From NCBI RefSeq assembly GCF_042679565.1, contig NZ_JBHTMY010000003.1:682001-746000 (forward strand): a stretch of DNA of 64,000 bases. Reading direction: 5' to 3'. This document shows positions 51,884 through 60,754 of the stretch, one piece after another (within the stretch, counting starts at the first letter, position 1; each line of letters starts with the position of its first letter). The position numbers and the translations under genes were made by a program. Source of the stretch: Namhaeicola litoreus (GTDB taxonomy: Bacteria > Bacteroidota > Bacteroidia > Flavobacteriales > Flavobacteriaceae). Under the pieces are notes generated by a model. The model had not been told where the DNA came from and searched no databases. It saw only the letters and a list, made by a program, of their open reading frames with translations.

Positions 51884-53016
51884 TCTTTTATCAGTTCTTT
51901 TAATATCATAATTAGACAATCTATTTCTTCTTTTGTATTTAGCGTACTAAAAGAAAATCGAACACTTGTTTTTTTCTGTTCTTGCTCATTTAGAACATTT
52001 TGTAAAACGTGAGAGCCTTTATTACTTCCACTCTGACAAGCACTCCCACCAGAAGCTGCGATTCCTTTTAAATCCAACTGAAAAAGTAACATTGGAATTG
52101 ATTTGGGAAATCTAACGTTCAAAATATGTGGAGCACTGATATCAATTGCTGCACTTGTACCGTTAAATTGAATATTTTTAAAATTATTTCTAAGTTCTTC
52201 AATAAAATAGGACTTTAATTCCTTTAACTTGAACATGTCACTTTCCAAATTCTCTGTAGCGAGTTGTAAAGCTTTTTCCATACCTAATATACCTGGTAAA
52301 TTCTCAGTTCCTGCTCTTACAGCTCTTTCCTGTTCTCCACCAATAAGGTGAGCTTGTATCGGAATTCCTTTTTGAATATAGGCAAATCCAACGCCTTTTG
52401 GACCATGAAATTTATGTGCGCTTGCAGCGATAAAATGTACGCCCGTTTCTTTTAAATTTAAGGGTAAATGACCGATTCCTTGTACTGTGTCTGAGTGAAA
52501 GTAGGCACCATACTTCTTGCAAAGTAAAGCTAATTGCTTCAAGTCGATGGTATTTCCTATCTCGTTATTGACCCACATCAAACTAACCAAAGTTGGCTTT
52601 CCATCTGTCAAAAGATTTTCTAAATCTTGCAAATTGGGTGAACCATCCTCTAAAAGCTTTACATAACAAACTTCAATATGATCTGAAAACACCAGTCGAT
52701 CTATCGTATGCAAAACTGCATGGTGCTCTATTAACGACGTGATAATCCTTTTTACACCTAAATTTCTGACACTATTAAAAAGTATTAGATTATCGGCCTC
52801 AGTACCACCACCAGTAAAGTAAATTTCCGAGGGATCACAATGCAGGTATTTAGCAATATTTTTCCTTGCAGATTCTAATAAAGCTTTCGCCTTTCTCCCA
52901 TATTGATGCGTTGAAGAAGGGTTGCCAAAATTATTCATATGGGTTTCGGTCATAATATCAACAACCTCTTTTTTAAGTGGTGTTGTCGCCGCATTGTCTA
53001 GATAAATACTTTGCAT
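51880..53016 (-). CDS. Cysteine desulfurase (NifS/IscS family)
   Basis: 378-residue PLP enzyme that converts cysteine to alanine and hands on sulfur. The opening YLDNAATTPLKKEV, GGGTEADNLI, the PLP Lys K202 in SAHKFHGPKGVG, and the catalytic Cys C327 in GGSACQSGS are all present. It belongs to the class I (NifS/IscS) branch by its active-site loop. No iscU, nfs scaffold or sulfur-acceptor gene is adjacent, so its partner is elsewhere; tRNA thiolation is as likely as Fe-S assembly. A -7 box ends 4 bases before the ATG, predicting a leaderless message. Confidence 0.92.
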   Translation of the reverse strand: MQSIYLDNAATTPLKKEVVDIMTETHMNNFGNPSSTHQYGRKAKALLESARKNIAKYLHCDPSEIYFTGGGTEADNLILFNSVRNLGVKRIITSLIEHHAVLHTIDRLVFSDHIEVCYVKLLEDGSPNLQDLENLLTDGKPTLVSLMWVNNEIGNTIDLKQLALLCKKYGAYFHSDTVQGIGHLPLNLKETGVHFIAASAHKFHGPKGVGFAYIQKGIPIQAHLIGGEQERAVRAGTENLPGILGMEKALQLATENLESDMFKLKELKSYFIEELRNNFKNIQFNGTSAAIDISAPHILNVRFPKSIPMLLFQLDLKGIAASGGSACQSGSNKGSHVLQNVLNEQEQKKTSVRFSFSTLNTKEEIDCLIMILKELIKD

Positions 53017-53020
53017 GAGG

Positions 53021-53028
53021 TAAAAGTA
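53021..53028 (-). promoter_or_regulatory. -7 box placed for a leaderless nifS-like transcript
   Basis: Minus-strand TACTTTTA matches TAnnTTTG except the final base and ends 4 bases before the ATG at 53016. The start codon is fixed by the conserved protein N-terminus. Confidence 0.5.
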
Positions 53029-53050
53029 ATTATTTTGTAGGAATCATAAA

Positions 53051-53080
53051 TTTGTAATCCCGTGAAATGGCCTATTTTTG
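53051..53080 (+). promoter_or_regulatory. Consensus Bacteroidota promoter ahead of the lipoprotein gene
   Basis: TTTG at 53051-53054 and TATTTTTG at 53073-53080 are 18 bases apart, a full -33/-7 pair. Transcription would start near 53084, 14 bases before the ATG at 53098. Confidence 0.75.
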
Positions 53081-53097
53081 TTTTTCAAATTACAAAC

Positions 53098-53613
53098 ATG
53101 AAAAAAGCATTTTTAATTTTTATACTAACATTATCATTTTTTGGCTGCGATGATGGTGATATAAATCAATCAAGTTTTGAGTTTGCCGAAAAAGTAAATG
53201 TTTGTGGAGAATACACATTATACAGATTGAGTGAAAATGGCGCGAGAGAGGCACTTATAGTTACCCTCACAGGTGCTCAAATAAAAAATTCTGAAGAACC
53301 GGTTGCACCTGTGAATGTTTCTGTCAATGGACCTTATACCGTGACAGACCGTGTTTTTGCTGATGAGGTGACATCTTCCTATTTTTGCCAGGTTCTCCCT
53401 CCAATTGAACCCAAAGTTAAAAAAGACTGGCGTGGTGTTTCAGGAACGATTTTCGTTCAGAATAATGCTTTATATGGTAATGACGGGGTTACAGTTGTTG
53501 GATATGAGCATATTATTGTTTTAAACGATGTCTTACTTGAAAGTGGCAATGAAACATTGGTTTTTAACGATGCTTATTTGTTTGGAACTTTTCAATCAAC
53601 AGTTAGTCCCTAA
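53098..53613 (+). CDS. Lipoprotein of unknown function
   Basis: 172 residues from the ATG at 53098; 12 more codons are open upstream but contain the promoter. A short lipoprotein signal, MKKAFLIFILTLSFFGCDDGD, ends at C17. The mature part is beta-rich and Asp/Gly-poor, with no motif I recognise. Two Cys (in VNVCGEYTLYRL and SSYFCQVLPP) may form a disulfide, and the acidic +2 residue after the lipid Cys (D-D) may direct surface or inner-membrane retention. It has a full promoter and its stop touches that of the convergent Smr gene, so it is a single-gene unit. Confidence 0.7.
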   Translation: MKKAFLIFILTLSFFGCDDGDINQSSFEFAEKVNVCGEYTLYRLSENGAREALIVTLTGAQIKNSEEPVAPVNVSVNGPYTVTDRVFADEVTSSYFCQVLPPIEPKVKKDWRGVSGTIFVQNNALYGNDGVTVVGYEHIIVLNDVLLESGNETLVFNDAYLFGTFQSTVSP

Positions 53614-54150
53614 TTATTTTATGAAAAAAATCTCTGTTGCACCTTCACCATATTGAGCGTAGGAAGCTTCATTTATTTCTACTGGGTAATTTTTCAATAC
53701 TCTTAATAATTCATACTTTAGAACACCTGTGCCTACTCCATGGATAAAAACAATTCTTTTGATGTTTTTTCTTAAAGCAAATTCTATTTTATATTTAGCA
53801 AAGTCGAGTTGTTTTTCTAAAATTTGATAATTATCTAATTGTCTGTATGTCTCTATTATCTTTTCAATATGCAGATCAACCTCAAGCGAGGGTGTTTTTT
53901 TTAACATTTTTCGACTAACAGGCGTCTTCTTTTTCACTTCTACTTTATCGACCCTAAATTTGTGTTCCTCTTGAAATAACAATTGCTCAGGTAAATTTTT
54001 CTTCTGAACTAATTCATTAATAGAATAGGTGTAAACAAAATCATCCGTACACCTGAAACTGATTTGATCTTCCTTTATTTCGATGATTTTACCCGATAAG
54101 TCCTCATCGACAACCGAAACTAAATCACCAATGTTAAATTGATTTTTCAT
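53614..54150 (-). CDS. Smr-domain protein
   Basis: 178 residues. The N-terminal part (about 1-50, FNIGDLVSVVDEDLSGKIIEIKEDQISFRC) looks like a small beta-barrel RNA/DNA-binding segment. The C-terminal Smr domain (about 95-178) has VDLHIEKI at its start, RIVFIHGVGTGVLKYELLRVLKN in the middle and the closing YGEGATEIFF. Smr domains nick DNA or cut RNA in MutS2 and in ribosome rescue (SmrB). Unlike MutS2 this protein has no ATPase part. Its start is just 4 bases after a perfect -7 box, predicting a leaderless transcript. It ends at the base beside the convergent lipoprotein gene stop. Confidence 0.88.
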   Translation of the reverse strand: MKNQFNIGDLVSVVDEDLSGKIIEIKEDQISFRCTDDFVYTYSINELVQKKNLPEQLLFQEEHKFRVDKVEVKKKTPVSRKMLKKTPSLEVDLHIEKIIETYRQLDNYQILEKQLDFAKYKIEFALRKNIKRIVFIHGVGTGVLKYELLRVLKNYPVEINEASYAQYGEGATEIFFIK

Positions 54151-54154
54151 ACTT

Positions 54155-54162
54155 CAAAAATA
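54155..54162 (-). promoter_or_regulatory. -7 box placed for a leaderless Smr transcript
   Basis: A perfect minus-strand TATTTTTG, ending 4 bases before the ATG at 54150. Confidence 0.6.
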
Positions 54163-54193
54163 CAACAGCATTATAAAAATCTGATATTTTTTT

Positions 54194-54201
54194 TATCTTT
54201 A
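54194..54201 (+). promoter_or_regulatory. Probable -7 box of the DUF2752 gene
   Basis: TATCTTTA fits TAnnTTTG except the last base, 18 bases before the ATG at 54220. No clear -33 element is visible. Confidence 0.4.
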
Positions 54202-54219
54202 AACAACTTATATAAAACA

Positions 54220-54507
54220 ATGGGATTTATATCATTTTTAGAAGAAAACTTGTTGGCATGTCAATGGAAGAATATGGGCATGGAATGTATGGGTTGTGGT
54301 TTACAGCGGTCAATTCTTTTAATTTTAAAAGGAGATTTTGCAGAGGCATTTTATATGTATCCCGCCATATATACCTTATTTATAATGTTCGGGTTTTTAC
54401 TTCTCCATTTAAAGTTTCAATTCTCAAAAGGGCATAAAGTTTTACTTTATCTCTTTATACTTAATTTATTCATTATCATTGTAAATTATATTTTAAAAAT
54501 CATTTAA
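54220..54507 (+). CDS. DUF2752 membrane protein
   Basis: 95 residues from the ATG at 54220; the open frame begins 27 codons earlier, but that stretch overlaps the neighbouring promoter. It has the DUF2752 core M-E-C-M-G-C-G-L-Q-R-S, a Cys/Gly motif, followed by ILLILKGDFAEAFYMYPAIYTLFIMFGFLLL and a second hydrophobic helix. Function is unknown; homologues appear widely in Bacteroidota, often beside small membrane proteins, as here. The next gene follows after 10 bases, suggesting an operon with the CCC-motif protein and the AlkB-like gene. Confidence 0.8.
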   Translation: MGFISFLEENLLACQWKNMGMECMGCGLQRSILLILKGDFAEAFYMYPAIYTLFIMFGFLLLHLKFQFSKGHKVLLYLFILNLFIIIVNYILKII

Positions 54508-54517
54508 ACAAACCATT

Positions 54518-54841
54518 ATGAAAGAAAAATTACCTCATTCACATGCCGCATTGATTCTAGGAATAGTTTCTATAGTTACTGCTTGTTGTTGCTATGGATT
54601 TATTGGAATTATTACAGGTGTTATAGGATTGTTACAGGCCAATAAAGCCATTGCAATTCATAATGAAAATCCAGATTTGTACCAAGGAATAAACAATGCA
54701 AATACAGGAAAAACAACTTCTATTATAGGAATTATCGTGGGTGTCCTAGCTTTGATTTGGGTAATATATTTATTCAGTTCAGGACAATACGAGGTAATGA
54801 TGGAACAATATCAACAAATAATTGAAGAACAAATTAACTAG
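54518..54841 (+). CDS. CCC-motif membrane protein (DUF4190-like)
   Basis: 107 residues with two hydrophobic helices (about 10-33 and 67-87). The first contains three consecutive Cys in TACCCYGFIGIITGVIGL, the feature that gives the family its name. The second helix is SIIGIIVGVLALIWVIYLF. A short acidic tail closes it. Function unknown. It is located 10 bases after the DUF2752 gene and 9 before the AlkB-like gene. The pairing of DUF2752 and CCC-motif proteins recurs in Bacteroidota and suggests they act together. Confidence 0.82.
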   Translation: MKEKLPHSHAALILGIVSIVTACCCYGFIGIITGVIGLLQANKAIAIHNENPDLYQGINNANTGKTTSIIGIIVGVLALIWVIYLFSSGQYEVMMEQYQQIIEEQIN

Positions 54842-54850
54842 TTTCATTTT

Positions 54851-55894
54851 ATGATCGGTCAGTGGTTAAAAGACCTCAAATATCTAGCCGCCTATATCAA
54901 TCCGGCCTTAGCTGTTTTTGGTTTATATGCAGGTGGTATTTGGAGCTTCACCAATGTAATCTTTGTTTTTTTAATGGTTCCATTGATCGATCACTTTTCA
55001 AAAAATAATCCTAATAATCTCAGTGAAGATGAGAAAGTAAGTAAGGGAAAACAAAAGTATTTTGATTGGATTTTATACTTCAATTTGCCCATACTTTTAT
55101 TTGTTATCCTTTTGTTTGGTACTTTCTTAGATCAAAAAGATTTTAGTTTAACAGAGATAATAGGCAATACATGGTCTGTAGGCATTGTGGTAGGTACTTG
55201 TGGAATTAATGTGGGCCATGAGTTAGGCCACAGAAAATCTAATTTTGACCAATTAATGGCGCAATTATTATTGACACCTGCGTTGTATACTCATTTTTTT
55301 GTTGAACATAATCGGGGTCATCATAAATATGTTGCTACATCCATAGATCCGGCTACGGCTCAGAAAGGAGAGATCTTGTACTTTTTTTGGTTTAAATCAA
55401 TTTTAAAAAGTTATATGAGTGCTTGGAATATACAATTAAACTTGTTGAATAAGAAAAATTTATCTTTTTTGAGTTTTAAGAACACCATGTTAAATTTAAC
55501 ATTCTTAATGTTGTTTTATTTAATAGTCCTATTAACACTTTTTAGTTTTGTCACGGTAATGATTATAGTTTGTTCTGGAATAATTGGTGTATTATTATTA
55601 GAAACTATTAATTATCTAGAACATTATGGTTTAAGGCGAAATACTTTACCCAACGCAGGTTTTGAAAGGGTAAAACCAAAACATTCATGGAATGCAAATT
55701 TCAATTTTGGAAGAATTGTGTTATACGAACTAACCCGTCATTCGGATCATCATTTTTTAGCAAGTAAAAAATACCAATTATTAGACAATCACGAGGATTC
55801 TCCTCAATTGCCCTATGGATATCCCGCAATGATGTTGGTAGCCTTGATACCGCCTCTGTGGTTTAAAATAATGAATCCGCGTTTGCCAAATTAG
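54851..55894 (+). CDS. AlkB-like membrane-bound non-heme diiron hydroxylase (alkane 1-monooxygenase family)
   Basis: 347 residues with about six membrane helices and the conserved His boxes for a dinuclear iron site: H123-E-L-G-H127, H153-N-R-G-H157-H158, H258 in the NYLEHYGLRR block, and H297-S-D-H300-H301. The NYLEHYGLRR sequence is typical of AlkB-type alkane hydroxylases, which convert the terminal methyl group of alkanes or fatty-acid-like substrates. No rubredoxin or rubredoxin reductase gene is nearby, so the electron supply must come from elsewhere. Beta-oxidation genes lie downstream on the other strand. The substrate could also be a membrane lipid or fatty acid rather than an alkane. 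Confidence 0.9.
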   Translation: MIGQWLKDLKYLAAYINPALAVFGLYAGGIWSFTNVIFVFLMVPLIDHFSKNNPNNLSEDEKVSKGKQKYFDWILYFNLPILLFVILLFGTFLDQKDFSLTEIIGNTWSVGIVVGTCGINVGHELGHRKSNFDQLMAQLLLTPALYTHFFVEHNRGHHKYVATSIDPATAQKGEILYFFWFKSILKSYMSAWNIQLNLLNKKNLSFLSFKNTMLNLTFLMLFYLIVLLTLFSFVTVMIIVCSGIIGVLLLETINYLEHYGLRRNTLPNAGFERVKPKHSWNANFNFGRIVLYELTRHSDHHFLASKKYQLLDNHEDSPQLPYGYPAMMLVALIPPLWFKIMNPRLPN

Positions 55895-55899
55895 TTTAA

Positions 55900-56766
55900 T
55901 TATTCCGCTGCTACCACAGCCATTTTTGTACCATCTGGACTGATTGTTAATCGTGTAATATTTTTTAATCCGATGTCAGAATTGATCTTTACAGGCATCC
56001 AATCTTTATCTTGTTCAGGTCTAAATTTGAAGATTTGATTTCCTTTCGCCATAAATATGGTTCGATTATTTGTAAAAGCTAAATCTTCAGAACCCTCAAG
56101 AGCATCAACGATGTATTCTAATTTGTTCGTTTTGGGGTGAACCCGATAAATTTCTGGAACCTCGTGATTGTAGTTAATAAATCCAATTAGATCTGTTCCG
56201 GGAATTCTTTGAAATGATCGACCGATATTTTGTTGGATGGGATAAAGTATATCGTATTTAAAATTCTTAATAAACAAAGCGTCCGTATCGCCCGCAATAA
56301 AACAGATCATTGCAGACTTATCGTACCAATCATAGTAAACAATTTCATTTTCTGTGAAGAGGGGTTTGGGTGGTTTTTGCTTGAAAGTGTATTGAAAAAC
56401 CTTTTGGTGACCAATAGAATCAGACTTAGCTGCTGTAAACCATTTTTTTTTATCGGGATATGGAAGTGGTGAAACTTCATTTTCTGGAGTATCTGTCAAC
56501 CATTTTCTAAAGTCTAATTTAATATCATACAAAGCTATATCGGCTTGATTATCTCTAAAAGAGGTAAACAGAACAGACTCTCCATCTAAAGTAAATGCTG
56601 GCTGATTGTCATAACCAGGATTATTAGAAATATTTATGGGATTATTCAATTCATAACTGGTTTCAGTTTGCACCAATTCGAATAAATAAATTTCTGATGC
56701 TTCCTGCGAAAATATAGAAGCAACAAAAAGACTCATAAAAATTACGAGGGGAATTTTTATGTTCAT
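55900..56766 (-). CDS. TolB/PD40-like beta-propeller protein, secreted
   Basis: 288 residues with a Sec signal peptide ending near FVASIFSQ (about residue 21). Repeats of the PD40 type follow: NPGYDNQPAFTLDGESVLFTSFRDNQADIALYDI, then LAFTNNRTIFMAKGNQIFKFRPE and LTISPDGTKMAVVAAE. These form a partial propeller, too short for seven blades. The role is unknown; related proteins bind peptides or scaffold outer-membrane complexes. The stop is 5 bases from that of the convergent AlkB-like gene. A perfect -7 box is found at 56795-56802. Confidence 0.78.
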   Translation of the reverse strand: MNIKIPLVIFMSLFVASIFSQEASEIYLFELVQTETSYELNNPINISNNPGYDNQPAFTLDGESVLFTSFRDNQADIALYDIKLDFRKWLTDTPENEVSPLPYPDKKKWFTAAKSDSIGHQKVFQYTFKQKPPKPLFTENEIVYYDWYDKSAMICFIAGDTDALFIKNFKYDILYPIQQNIGRSFQRIPGTDLIGFINYNHEVPEIYRVHPKTNKLEYIVDALEGSEDLAFTNNRTIFMAKGNQIFKFRPEQDKDWMPVKINSDIGLKNITRLTISPDGTKMAVVAAE

Positions 56767-56794
56767 ATTTTAAGCTATTTTAATACACTAAAAA

Positions 56795-56802
56795 CAAAGA
56801 TA
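56795..56802 (-). promoter_or_regulatory. -7 box of the propeller protein gene
   Basis: Perfect minus-strand TATCTTTG, 28 bases before the ATG at 56766. The surrounding 88-base gap is AT-rich and holds no terminator for the thioesterase gene upstream. Confidence 0.5.
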
Positions 56803-56854
56803 AACTTAAATTATTTTAAATGTGTTCCATATCTAAGAAAACATTTTATAAATT

Positions 56855-57634
56855 TTAGTTAATTGGTGACCAGTGGGTTATAGCTGTAGCGCAAACTTTA
56901 TTTGTGTCAATATTTTTAATGGTATGCAAAAAGCTATTCTCTTCAGAACCTTTTCTTGTGTAATTTATCAAGCGATCTTTTAGTCTTGCTTCTCCTAAAA
57001 ATCGACCATCTATTGCCGTTAGAGCATAATTTTCAATATAATTCTTGGGTATAGAATCCATAAGCCAATCCAAATATCTAATATTGTTTACGTGCTCATT
57101 CATATCAGTATCATAGCGCTGTACTTTAATTTTGGTTTTGATATCGCCTGATTCAATTTCTGGAATGACTTTTCCTAAATCACAGGCTATACTTACTTCT
57201 TCAAAAGAAGACCATTTTGTTTTGATTTCTTCAAAAATACGAATCGGACGTCTTCTGCTGATATCGAAAAAGATCCACAGTCCTTTCGCTTTTCCTATAA
57301 CATTTCTTCGTTCATCATAAATAATATTTTCTCTTATTCCTTTCACACTGCTGTACTCAGACATCCAAGTTTTTATGATAATATTTTCTTTGTATTTAGG
57401 ATATCTATACATCTCTAAACAACCCGAAACCAGAACCCATCCCATATTCTTATTGCCTAGTTGGTATAAGCTATGGTCAATGATTTCGCAGTGATCTGCG
57501 GCTGTTTCTTCTAACAGCGTAAGCATAGAAGAAGGGGTAATTGTACCTTGTTTATTCATCTCAAAATACCTCAAAGCAAACTCTTTTTCAAAAGTATTAT
57601 TCAATTTTTTTTCCGATTTACGCGTACAATTCAT
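56855..57634 (-). CDS. Acyl-ACP thioesterase-like protein (double hot-dog)
   Basis: About 259 residues from the ATG at 57634; the open frame runs 26 codons further, but that part crosses the fadE terminator. Two hot-dog halves are visible. The first is FALRYFEMNKQGTITPSSMLTLLEETAADHCE; the second begins IKVQRYDTDMNEHVNNIRYLDWLMDSIP, with the Asn-His pair in MNEHVNN used for catalysis in FatA/FatB-like enzymes. It would release free fatty acids from acyl-ACP. Its location after the beta-oxidation operon on the same strand suggests lipid turnover. Some family members act on other acyl donors. Confidence 0.87.
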   Translation of the reverse strand: MNCTRKSEKKLNNTFEKEFALRYFEMNKQGTITPSSMLTLLEETAADHCEIIDHSLYQLGNKNMGWVLVSGCLEMYRYPKYKENIIIKTWMSEYSSVKGIRENIIYDERRNVIGKAKGLWIFFDISRRRPIRIFEEIKTKWSSFEEVSIACDLGKVIPEIESGDIKTKIKVQRYDTDMNEHVNNIRYLDWLMDSIPKNYIENYALTAIDGRFLGEARLKDRLINYTRKGSEENSFLHTIKNIDTNKVCATAITHWSPIN

Positions 57635-57660
57635 GTTTGATAATTTATTTAAAAATGGAT

Positions 57661-57684
57661 AAAAAAAATCCCGCAGAAGCGGGA
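57661..57684 (-). terminator. fad operon terminator
   Basis: A 6-base GC stem TCCCGC / GCGGGA with loop AGAA (57669-57684), followed on the minus strand by eight T (57661-57668). It lies 12 bases beyond the fadE stop and upstream of the thioesterase start. Confidence 0.85.
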
Positions 57685-57696
57685 CTATTTTCATAT

Positions 57697-59490
57697 TTAA
57701 AAGCAATAGCAATTCGCTTCAATTACCATAGCAGCAATTTCTTTACGCCATTTTATAGGGTTTGGCGAGTTTGCATATTTTGTAAAACGCTTTAAGCCCA
57801 TCAACATCATTCTTTCTTCATCGCCATCAGCAAAATAGGCAATTGCTTCTTTTCCTTTTTCGGAAATAACATTAACGGCCTTATACAAATTGAGTTTTGC
57901 CATTAATATCTGACCACTGGCTTCTTTATCTGATGTCATTTGAGCCAACTTATCAGCTTTTAATATGGCGCTTTCCGCCATATAAATTTCGATCATTACC
58001 TCGGCTGCCGCCATTACTAATTGCTGATGATTTTCAAGATCCATTCCAAAAGATTGTACAGCTTTGCCTGCAATCATTAAAAAGGCTTTTTTAAGTTTCG
58101 CCAACATTTCTTTTTCTTCGCTCAATCTTTCGCTATAATCTGGGATGTCAAATGAAGGAATTTCCATTAAACTATTTCCAACAGCCATTGCCGGAGTGAG
58201 TAAATCTATGCTGCCACTCATCGCTTTTTTGAGCAACATACCCACAGTAAGCATTCTGTTGATTTCATTGGTTCCCTCATAGATTCTTGTAATTCTGGCA
58301 TCTCTCCAAGCAGATTCCATGGGTGTTTCTTTAGAGAAACCCATTCCACCAAAAATCTGAATGCCTTCATCAGTAACATACTGACTCATTTCAGAAGCAT
58401 AAACTTTAAGTATGGCCGCTTCAATGGCATACTCGCTAAAAGCCTCCAATTCTGCTTCTTGGTGCGACTTACCTTTGGAAAGTAAGTCGTCTATATAGTT
58501 TTGGATATCTTTTGCTGCTCTATATGAGCCTGCATCACTAACAAATAATCGTGTACTCATATCCGCTATTTTAGCTTGGATGGCACCAAATTGTGCGATA
58601 GGGGTCTTAAATTGAACCCTTTCATTGGCGTATTTTACTGATTCAGTAATCACTCTTCGTCCTGCATCGAGACATGCAGCTGCCAATTTTATTCTTCCCA
58701 CATTTAAAGAATTAAGCGCAATCTTGAATCCTTTTCCTCTTTCAGATAACATGTTTTCAACAGGAATTTTTGTATCGTTGAAAAATACTTGACGGGTTGA
58801 TGAGGAAATGATGCCTAATTTATTTTCTTCTTCTCCAAATGTAACACCGTTAGGGTTGTTCTTATCGTAATCTAAAATAAAACCAGTAATGTTTTTATCG
58901 TCTTCTATTCTTGCAAACACGATAAAAATCTCAGCAAATCCAGCATTAGAGATCCACATTTTCTGACCGTTAATCAAATAATGTTTCCCGTCTTCAGATA
59001 ATTTAGCAGTTGTTTTACCAGAATTGGCGTCGCTACCAGCTCCTGGTTCTGTTAAACAGTAAGCTCCAAATTTAGTTCCTGATGTGAGTTGAGGCAAATA
59101 CTTTTTTCTTTGCTCTTCTGTTCCATATAAAAAAATAGGCATTGTACCAATACCTGTATGTGCTCCATAAGCAGTACCCACGGAACCTGTAGCGGCAGAA
59201 ATATAATCTGTAACTAGCATTGTTGACACAAATCCCATACCCAAACCACCGTATTCTTCAGGAATTGAGATGCCTAAAAATCCCATTTCACCGGCCTGAC
59301 GCATAATTTGCTCCGTTAGTGCGTAGTCTTTATTTTCAAATCGTTCTTTATTTGGCCAAACTTCGCGATCGATAAAATCAACCACGGCTTCCTTCATCAT
59401 TTTTTGTTCTTCCGTAAACTCTTCTGTAATATATACTGAATCACTTGATACTTCCTTGATCAAGAATTCGCCTCCTTTAATTACTTTCAT
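57697..59490 (-). CDS. fadE: Acyl-CoA dehydrogenase
   Basis: About 597 residues from the ATG at 59490 (the frame begins 22 codons earlier, inside the thiolase gene end). Flavin enzyme of the first beta-oxidation step. Family motifs are EYGGLGMGFVSTMLVTDYIS, CLTEPGAGSDANSGKTTA, WISNAGFAEIFIVFA and the catalytic Glu in IYEGTNEINRM. The extra C-terminal 150-200 helical residues match the long Bacillus-type FadE. It is the third gene of fadN-fadA-fadE, and a hairpin terminator follows. The electron acceptor ETF is not encoded in the window. Confidence 0.92.
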   Translation of the reverse strand: MKVIKGGEFLIKEVSSDSVYITEEFTEEQKMMKEAVVDFIDREVWPNKERFENKDYALTEQIMRQAGEMGFLGISIPEEYGGLGMGFVSTMLVTDYISAATGSVGTAYGAHTGIGTMPIFLYGTEEQRKKYLPQLTSGTKFGAYCLTEPGAGSDANSGKTTAKLSEDGKHYLINGQKMWISNAGFAEIFIVFARIEDDKNITGFILDYDKNNPNGVTFGEEENKLGIISSSTRQVFFNDTKIPVENMLSERGKGFKIALNSLNVGRIKLAAACLDAGRRVITESVKYANERVQFKTPIAQFGAIQAKIADMSTRLFVSDAGSYRAAKDIQNYIDDLLSKGKSHQEAELEAFSEYAIEAAILKVYASEMSQYVTDEGIQIFGGMGFSKETPMESAWRDARITRIYEGTNEINRMLTVGMLLKKAMSGSIDLLTPAMAVGNSLMEIPSFDIPDYSERLSEEKEMLAKLKKAFLMIAGKAVQSFGMDLENHQQLVMAAAEVMIEIYMAESAILKADKLAQMTSDKEASGQILMAKLNLYKAVNVISEKGKEAIAYFADGDEERMMLMGLKRFTKYANSPNPIKWRKEIAAMVIEANCYCF

Positions 59491-59507
59491 TTCGTTCTTA
59501 TTTGATT

Positions 59508-60689
59508 TTATAGTAGTTCGTATATTCCGGCAGCACCCTGTCCTGTTCCCACACACATGGTAACCATTCCGTATCTGTTTTTTCTTCGTTTCATTTCATT
59601 AAACAGTTGTACAGAAAGCTTGGCACCAGTACAACCCAATGGATGCCCAAGTGCTATGGCTCCTCCATTTACATTAATTTTATCTTTATCCAAGCCTAAC
59701 TCTTTAATCACAGCCAATGATTGAGATGCAAAGGCTTCATTAAGTTCTATAAGGTCAATATCTTTTTGTTTTAAACCTGATTTTTCTAAAGCTTTTGGAA
59801 TAGCTTTTACAGGTCCAATTCCCATAATTCTAGGTTCTACGCCTACGGCTGCATAAGAAACCATTCTCGCGATTGGTTCAAGTTTTAATTCTTTGACCAT
59901 ATCCTCGCTCATAACAAGTACAAAAGCTGCTCCGTCAGACATTTGTGATGAATTTCCAGCCGTTACAGAACCGTGATTCGCAAAAACAGGCCGAAGTTTT
60001 GCCAAAGCATGGGTTGAAGTATCTTTTCTAGGACCTTCATCAACTGCTACCGAGTAGCTTTTTGATTTTCTTTTGCTTGACTCATCAAGAAATATTTGTT
60101 CAACAGAGATAGGAACAATGTCATCTTTAAACGTATCATTTTCTAGGGCTTTGATTGCCTTTTGATGCGAGTTAAATGCAAATTCGTCTTGCGCTTCTCG
60201 AGATATGCCAAATTGATCTGCTACGGCTTCCGCTGTTAATCCCATCCCCCAATAATAGTCTTCATGCCCTTCTTTTGCAGATTTGTAATTTGGGGTAGGG
60301 CGGTAGCCTCCCATAGGAATATAACTCATACTTTCTACTCCGCCAGCAATGATACACTCTGCCATTCCAGATTGAATTTTTGCTGTTGCAATGGCAATTG
60401 TTTCTAATCCTGAGGCGCAATATCTGTTCACCGTTACTCCTGGTACTTCATCTGTTTTTAATCCCATCAAAGAAATCAGACGTGCCATGTTTAATCCTTG
60501 TTCTGCTTCCGGCATTGCATTTCCTACAATGACATCGTCTATTCTCGATTTGTCCAATTCAGGAACTTGCTCTACTAAATAAGCAATTGTTTCAGCTGCC
60601 AATTCATCTGGTCTTTTGAATCTAAAAACTCCTTTAGGTGCCTTACCAACTGCCGTTCTGTATCCTTTAATAATATATGCTGTTTTCAT
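59508..60689 (-). CDS. fadA: Acetyl-CoA acyltransferase (3-ketoacyl-CoA thiolase)
   Basis: 393-residue thiolase, the last step of beta-oxidation. Nucleophile C91 is in NRYCASGLETIAIA; the second His is in GGAIALGHPLGCTGA; the general acid Cys is in CVGTGQGAAGIYEL. NEAFASQS and QMSDGAAFVLVMSED are further family blocks. Unlike FadI or AtoB, the operon position behind FadN suggests the FadA function. The gap to fadE is 17 bases and to fadN 65, so they are one transcript. It is the second gene of the operon. Confidence 0.94.
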   Translation of the reverse strand: MKTAYIIKGYRTAVGKAPKGVFRFKRPDELAAETIAYLVEQVPELDKSRIDDVIVGNAMPEAEQGLNMARLISLMGLKTDEVPGVTVNRYCASGLETIAIATAKIQSGMAECIIAGGVESMSYIPMGGYRPTPNYKSAKEGHEDYYWGMGLTAEAVADQFGISREAQDEFAFNSHQKAIKALENDTFKDDIVPISVEQIFLDESSKRKSKSYSVAVDEGPRKDTSTHALAKLRPVFANHGSVTAGNSSQMSDGAAFVLVMSEDMVKELKLEPIARMVSYAAVGVEPRIMGIGPVKAIPKALEKSGLKQKDIDLIELNEAFASQSLAVIKELGLDKDKINVNGGAIALGHPLGCTGAKLSVQLFNEMKRRKNRYGMVTMCVGTGQGAAGIYELL

Positions 60690-60754
60690 GTATGTTAGAT
60701 GTTAGTTTGAAGTATAAACAGATAAATCTCAATATTGACTCTTCTATTTTTACC

